DNA of 7,078 bases from CAINEC01 sp046303115. GTDB taxonomy: Bacteria; Bacteroidota; Bacteroidia; AKYH767-A; OLB10. The notes beneath the pieces are model-generated. The model was not told the origin of the DNA and ran no database searches. It saw nothing but the letters and a program-made list of their open reading frames with translations. The translations under genes were made by a program, and so were the position numbers. Location of the stretch: contig JBKCGZ010000002.1 of the NCBI GenBank assembly GCA_046303115.1, positions 1 through 7,078 on the forward strand, written 5' to 3'. This document shows, piece by piece, positions 5,535-7,078 of this stretch. How positions within the stretch are numbered: position 1 is the stretch's first letter; each line of letters begins with the position of its first letter.

Positions 5535-6655
5535 ACTCTTATCTTAATGAAAGGGTTTGTTATGGCTAACAGCGGATAAATAATTGCAGCTATCAGATCG
5601 AAAATTGGGATAAGTATGATTAGATCCTTTTCTCCTAACTTTCTAAATCCTGTCCAATATACAATAATTTGAGCGATTAGCCTAGTTGATAGCATTGCTA
5701 CGATAACCTCCCAATTAAGTTTCAATATGAAAGAAACGATGATTAAAATCCAAAATAACGTATGGGTAAAGAAATAAAAACCAATCAACCCTTTATCTCT
5801 CGACTTATAAAATTTCCCTGAAGACATATGACGACGCTTTTGACGTAGCCACTCTTTAAATGTCTCTTTAGGTTTTGAGTAAGTGAATGACTCATTTGAC
5901 AAGCAGACGCCAACATTATTTTTATTTGCTGTTTCATTAACAAATAAGTCGTCATCGCCTGATAGTAAATGATTATGAGATGCAAATCCTTTGTTTTTAA
6001 AAAACAACGATCTTAAATAACCCAGATTTCGCCCTACTCCCATATAGGCTTTACCTTTCAATGCACGACTTAAAAACAATAATCCATTTTGAGCAGTATC
6101 GAAGCGAATCCATTTATTTAAAAAGCCACTTGTCTTTTGATAAGCCCCATACCCAACCACAATTTCTTTATCAATCGAAAGCGTATCGACCATTAGTTTT
6201 AACCATTGATCTGAAGCTGGATAACAATCGGCATCCGTAAAAATCAATCGATCAAAGGCGGCACCTTTAATTCCCAATGTTAAAGCAAACTTTTTCCCAT
6301 GCTGATATTTTTCTTGCTCATTAATCGTAATAACCTTTAGATTAAAATGAGCATCTTCCATTTCTTCTAAATACCTTGAGGACTCATCCCAGCTGCAGTC
6401 GTTAACAACTACCACCTGATATTGGGGATAATCTTGTTTTAATATCTGAGGCAAAAACTCGCGAAGATTTTTCAACTCATTGCGCGCACAAATGATAACA
6501 GAAACGGGTTCGTATTTACTCGATTTTATTGAAGTGTTTCTTTTAAATCCTACTCCTGAGAATTGAAACAGAATGTAATACAATTGCACAACACCTGTAA
6601 TTCCAAGTAAAACTAAAATACTATCTGCGATTACACTATTCCCAAATACCAACAT
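5525..6655 (-). CDS. Membrane-anchored family 2 glycosyltransferase
   Basis: The 376-residue product has an N-terminal membrane helix (about residues 10-30) and a cytoplasmic GT-A catalytic domain starting at VSVIICARNE (51-60). VVVVNDCSWD (81-90) and the DxD motif TDADCYP (140-146) bind the sugar nucleotide and metal. SGDDDLFVN (232-240) holds the likely acceptor-activating acid, and QKRRH (272-276) is a Q/RxxRW-like motif. Two or three C-terminal membrane segments follow (about 291-311, 315-335, 345-368). This is the usual layout of processive or lipid-linked-acceptor GT2 enzymes, so a product at the inner membrane for envelope or exopolysaccharide is likely; donor and acceptor cannot be read. 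A TAGATTTG box precedes the gene, and its stop overlaps the sigma factor start. No other polysaccharide genes are nearby. Confidence 0.9.
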   Translation of the reverse strand: MLVFGNSVIADSILVLLGITGVVQLYYILFQFSGVGFKRNTSIKSSKYEPVSVIICARNELKNLREFLPQILKQDYPQYQVVVVNDCSWDESSRYLEEMEDAHFNLKVITINEQEKYQHGKKFALTLGIKGAAFDRLIFTDADCYPASDQWLKLMVDTLSIDKEIVVGYGAYQKTSGFLNKWIRFDTAQNGLLFLSRALKGKAYMGVGRNLGYLRSLFFKNKGFASHNHLLSGDDDLFVNETANKNNVGVCLSNESFTYSKPKETFKEWLRQKRRHMSSGKFYKSRDKGLIGFYFFTHTLFWILIIVSFILKLNWEVIVAMLSTRLIAQIIVYWTGFRKLGEKDLIILIPIFDLIAAIIYPLLAITNPFIKIRVWK

Positions 6656-6678
6656 TGACTTGCATTTCCTTTATAACA

Positions 6679-6705
6679 CAAATCTATCGGATGCAAGTAT
6701 CTCAA
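6679..6705 (-). promoter_or_regulatory. Likely promoter of the glycosyltransferase-sigma factor unit
   Basis: The minus strand has TTG (6703-6705), a 16-nt spacer and TAGATTTG (6679-6686), an exact -7 match with a spacer one base shorter than the usual 17-23. The leader would be about 17 nt. Confidence 0.45.
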
Positions 6706-6707
6706 TT

Positions 6708-6756
6708 CCTGATTTAAATTGAAAATATTAACAAATCAGTTTTAAAAAGAATCAGG
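6708..6756 (-). repeat. Inverted repeat with two competing arms between aminotransferase and glycosyltransferase genes
   Basis: On the plus strand CCTGATTT (6708-6715) can pair either with AAATCAG (6733-6739) or with AATCAGG (6750-6756). Both are 7-bp matches. They lie between the aminotransferase stop and the glycosyltransferase promoter. No T-tract follows, so this is not a clear terminator. Confidence 0.3.
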
Positions 6757-6763
6757 CAAATGG

Positions 6764-7078
6764 TTATGCCGTCATCTGTTGAGAAGAAACTGGAATTGTT
6801 CGCCCTGGATATTGCTGTAATGCTACTGCTAAACAATTCATTGCCTTTTGCAAAGACTCCTTATTTAGCACATAAGCAATTCTAACCTGATGTAAACCTA
6901 GTTTTGGATCTGAATAGAATCCGCTTGCTGGAGCCAACATCACCGTAGAACCTTCAAATGAAAAGTCTTCTAATAACCATTGACAGAATTTATCTGCATC
7001 ATCCACCGGTAATTGAGCCATACAATAGAATGCACCACTAGGCTTCGGACAAAGAACACCTTCCATTGCATTCATGGC
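6764..7078 (-). CDS. Class I aspartate-type aminotransferase, C-terminal end (cut by window edge)
   Basis: The frame is open through the right edge, so these are the last 104 residues of a PLP-dependent enzyme of usually about 400. Visible are NAMEGVLCPKPSGAFYCM near the start, the C-terminal domain segment STVMLAPASGFY, and HQVRIAYVLN, whose arginine corresponds to the conserved residue that binds the substrate alpha-carboxylate. The ending QQYPGR is also typical, followed here by an 11-residue tail. The PLP lysine lies outside the window. The sequence resembles Bacteroidota proteins annotated as aspartate aminotransferase (fold type I), which move the amino group between aspartate and 2-oxoglutarate; substrate choice cannot be proven from this part. 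The ATG at 7075 is an internal methionine, not the start. Confidence 0.88.
   Translation of the reverse strand, partial: AMNAMEGVLCPKPSGAFYCMAQLPVDDADKFCQWLLEDFSFEGSTVMLAPASGFYSDPKLGLHQVRIAYVLNKESLQKAMNCLAVALQQYPGRTIPVSSQQMTA

Noticed and set aside
5785..5985. Minus-strand reading frame of 66 codons in another frame of the glycosyltransferase gene
   Set aside because: The overlapping glycosyltransferase frame carries the catalytic motifs; this frame has none.

Overview
The window reads as ordinary chromosomal core sequence from a member of the Bacteroidota, most likely a Flavobacteriales-type or related lineage. The base composition is AT-rich. Every gene lies on the minus strand, so transcription runs from the high-coordinate end to the low. 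Several upstream regions carry the Bacteroidota -7 box TAnnTTTG, and most genes lack a Shine-Dalgarno sequence. DUF4834, a short CarB, and the YfhO-family protein type all fit this phylum. The exact genus cannot be read from the sequence.

Layout, in transcription order (high to low coordinates): the C-terminal end of a class I aspartate-type aminotransferase, cut by the window edge (6764-7078); a membrane-anchored family 2 glycosyltransferase (5525-6655) overlapping by 10 nt an ECF-type sigma factor (4854-5534); a strong terminator (4807-4834); rsmG, the 16S rRNA m7G527 methyltransferase gene, interrupted by a single in-frame TGA (4149-4790); a well-formed promoter (4043-4073) driving rpmH for ribosomal protein L34 (3854-4012); a strong terminator (3792-3827); carB, the large subunit of carbamoyl-phosphate synthase (839-3655); a DUF4834 small membrane protein (565-819); and the N-terminal third or less of a YfhO-family multi-spanning membrane protein, cut by the window start (1-464).

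The genes form several short transcription units rather than one pathway: glycosyltransferase plus sigma factor, rsmG alone, rpmH alone, then carB with DUF4834 and possibly the YfhO-type gene. Translation-related genes (rsmG, rpmH), pyrimidine/arginine precursor synthesis (carB) and envelope functions (glycosyltransferase, YfhO-like) are simply neighbours. There is no mobile element, CRISPR array, tRNA, rRNA or replication origin, and no gap between genes exceeds 300 bases.

I found no previously undescribed system. The observation most worth checking is the in-frame TGA in rsmG: the reading frame continues intact for 55 more codons with recognisable RsmG C-terminal sequence. That points to a very recent nonsense mutation, a sequencing error, or readthrough. 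Second is a near-perfect Shine-Dalgarno sequence before the DUF4834 gene in a genome that otherwise hardly uses one. CarB without the C-terminal allosteric domain is notable against E. coli but is probably usual for this lineage.
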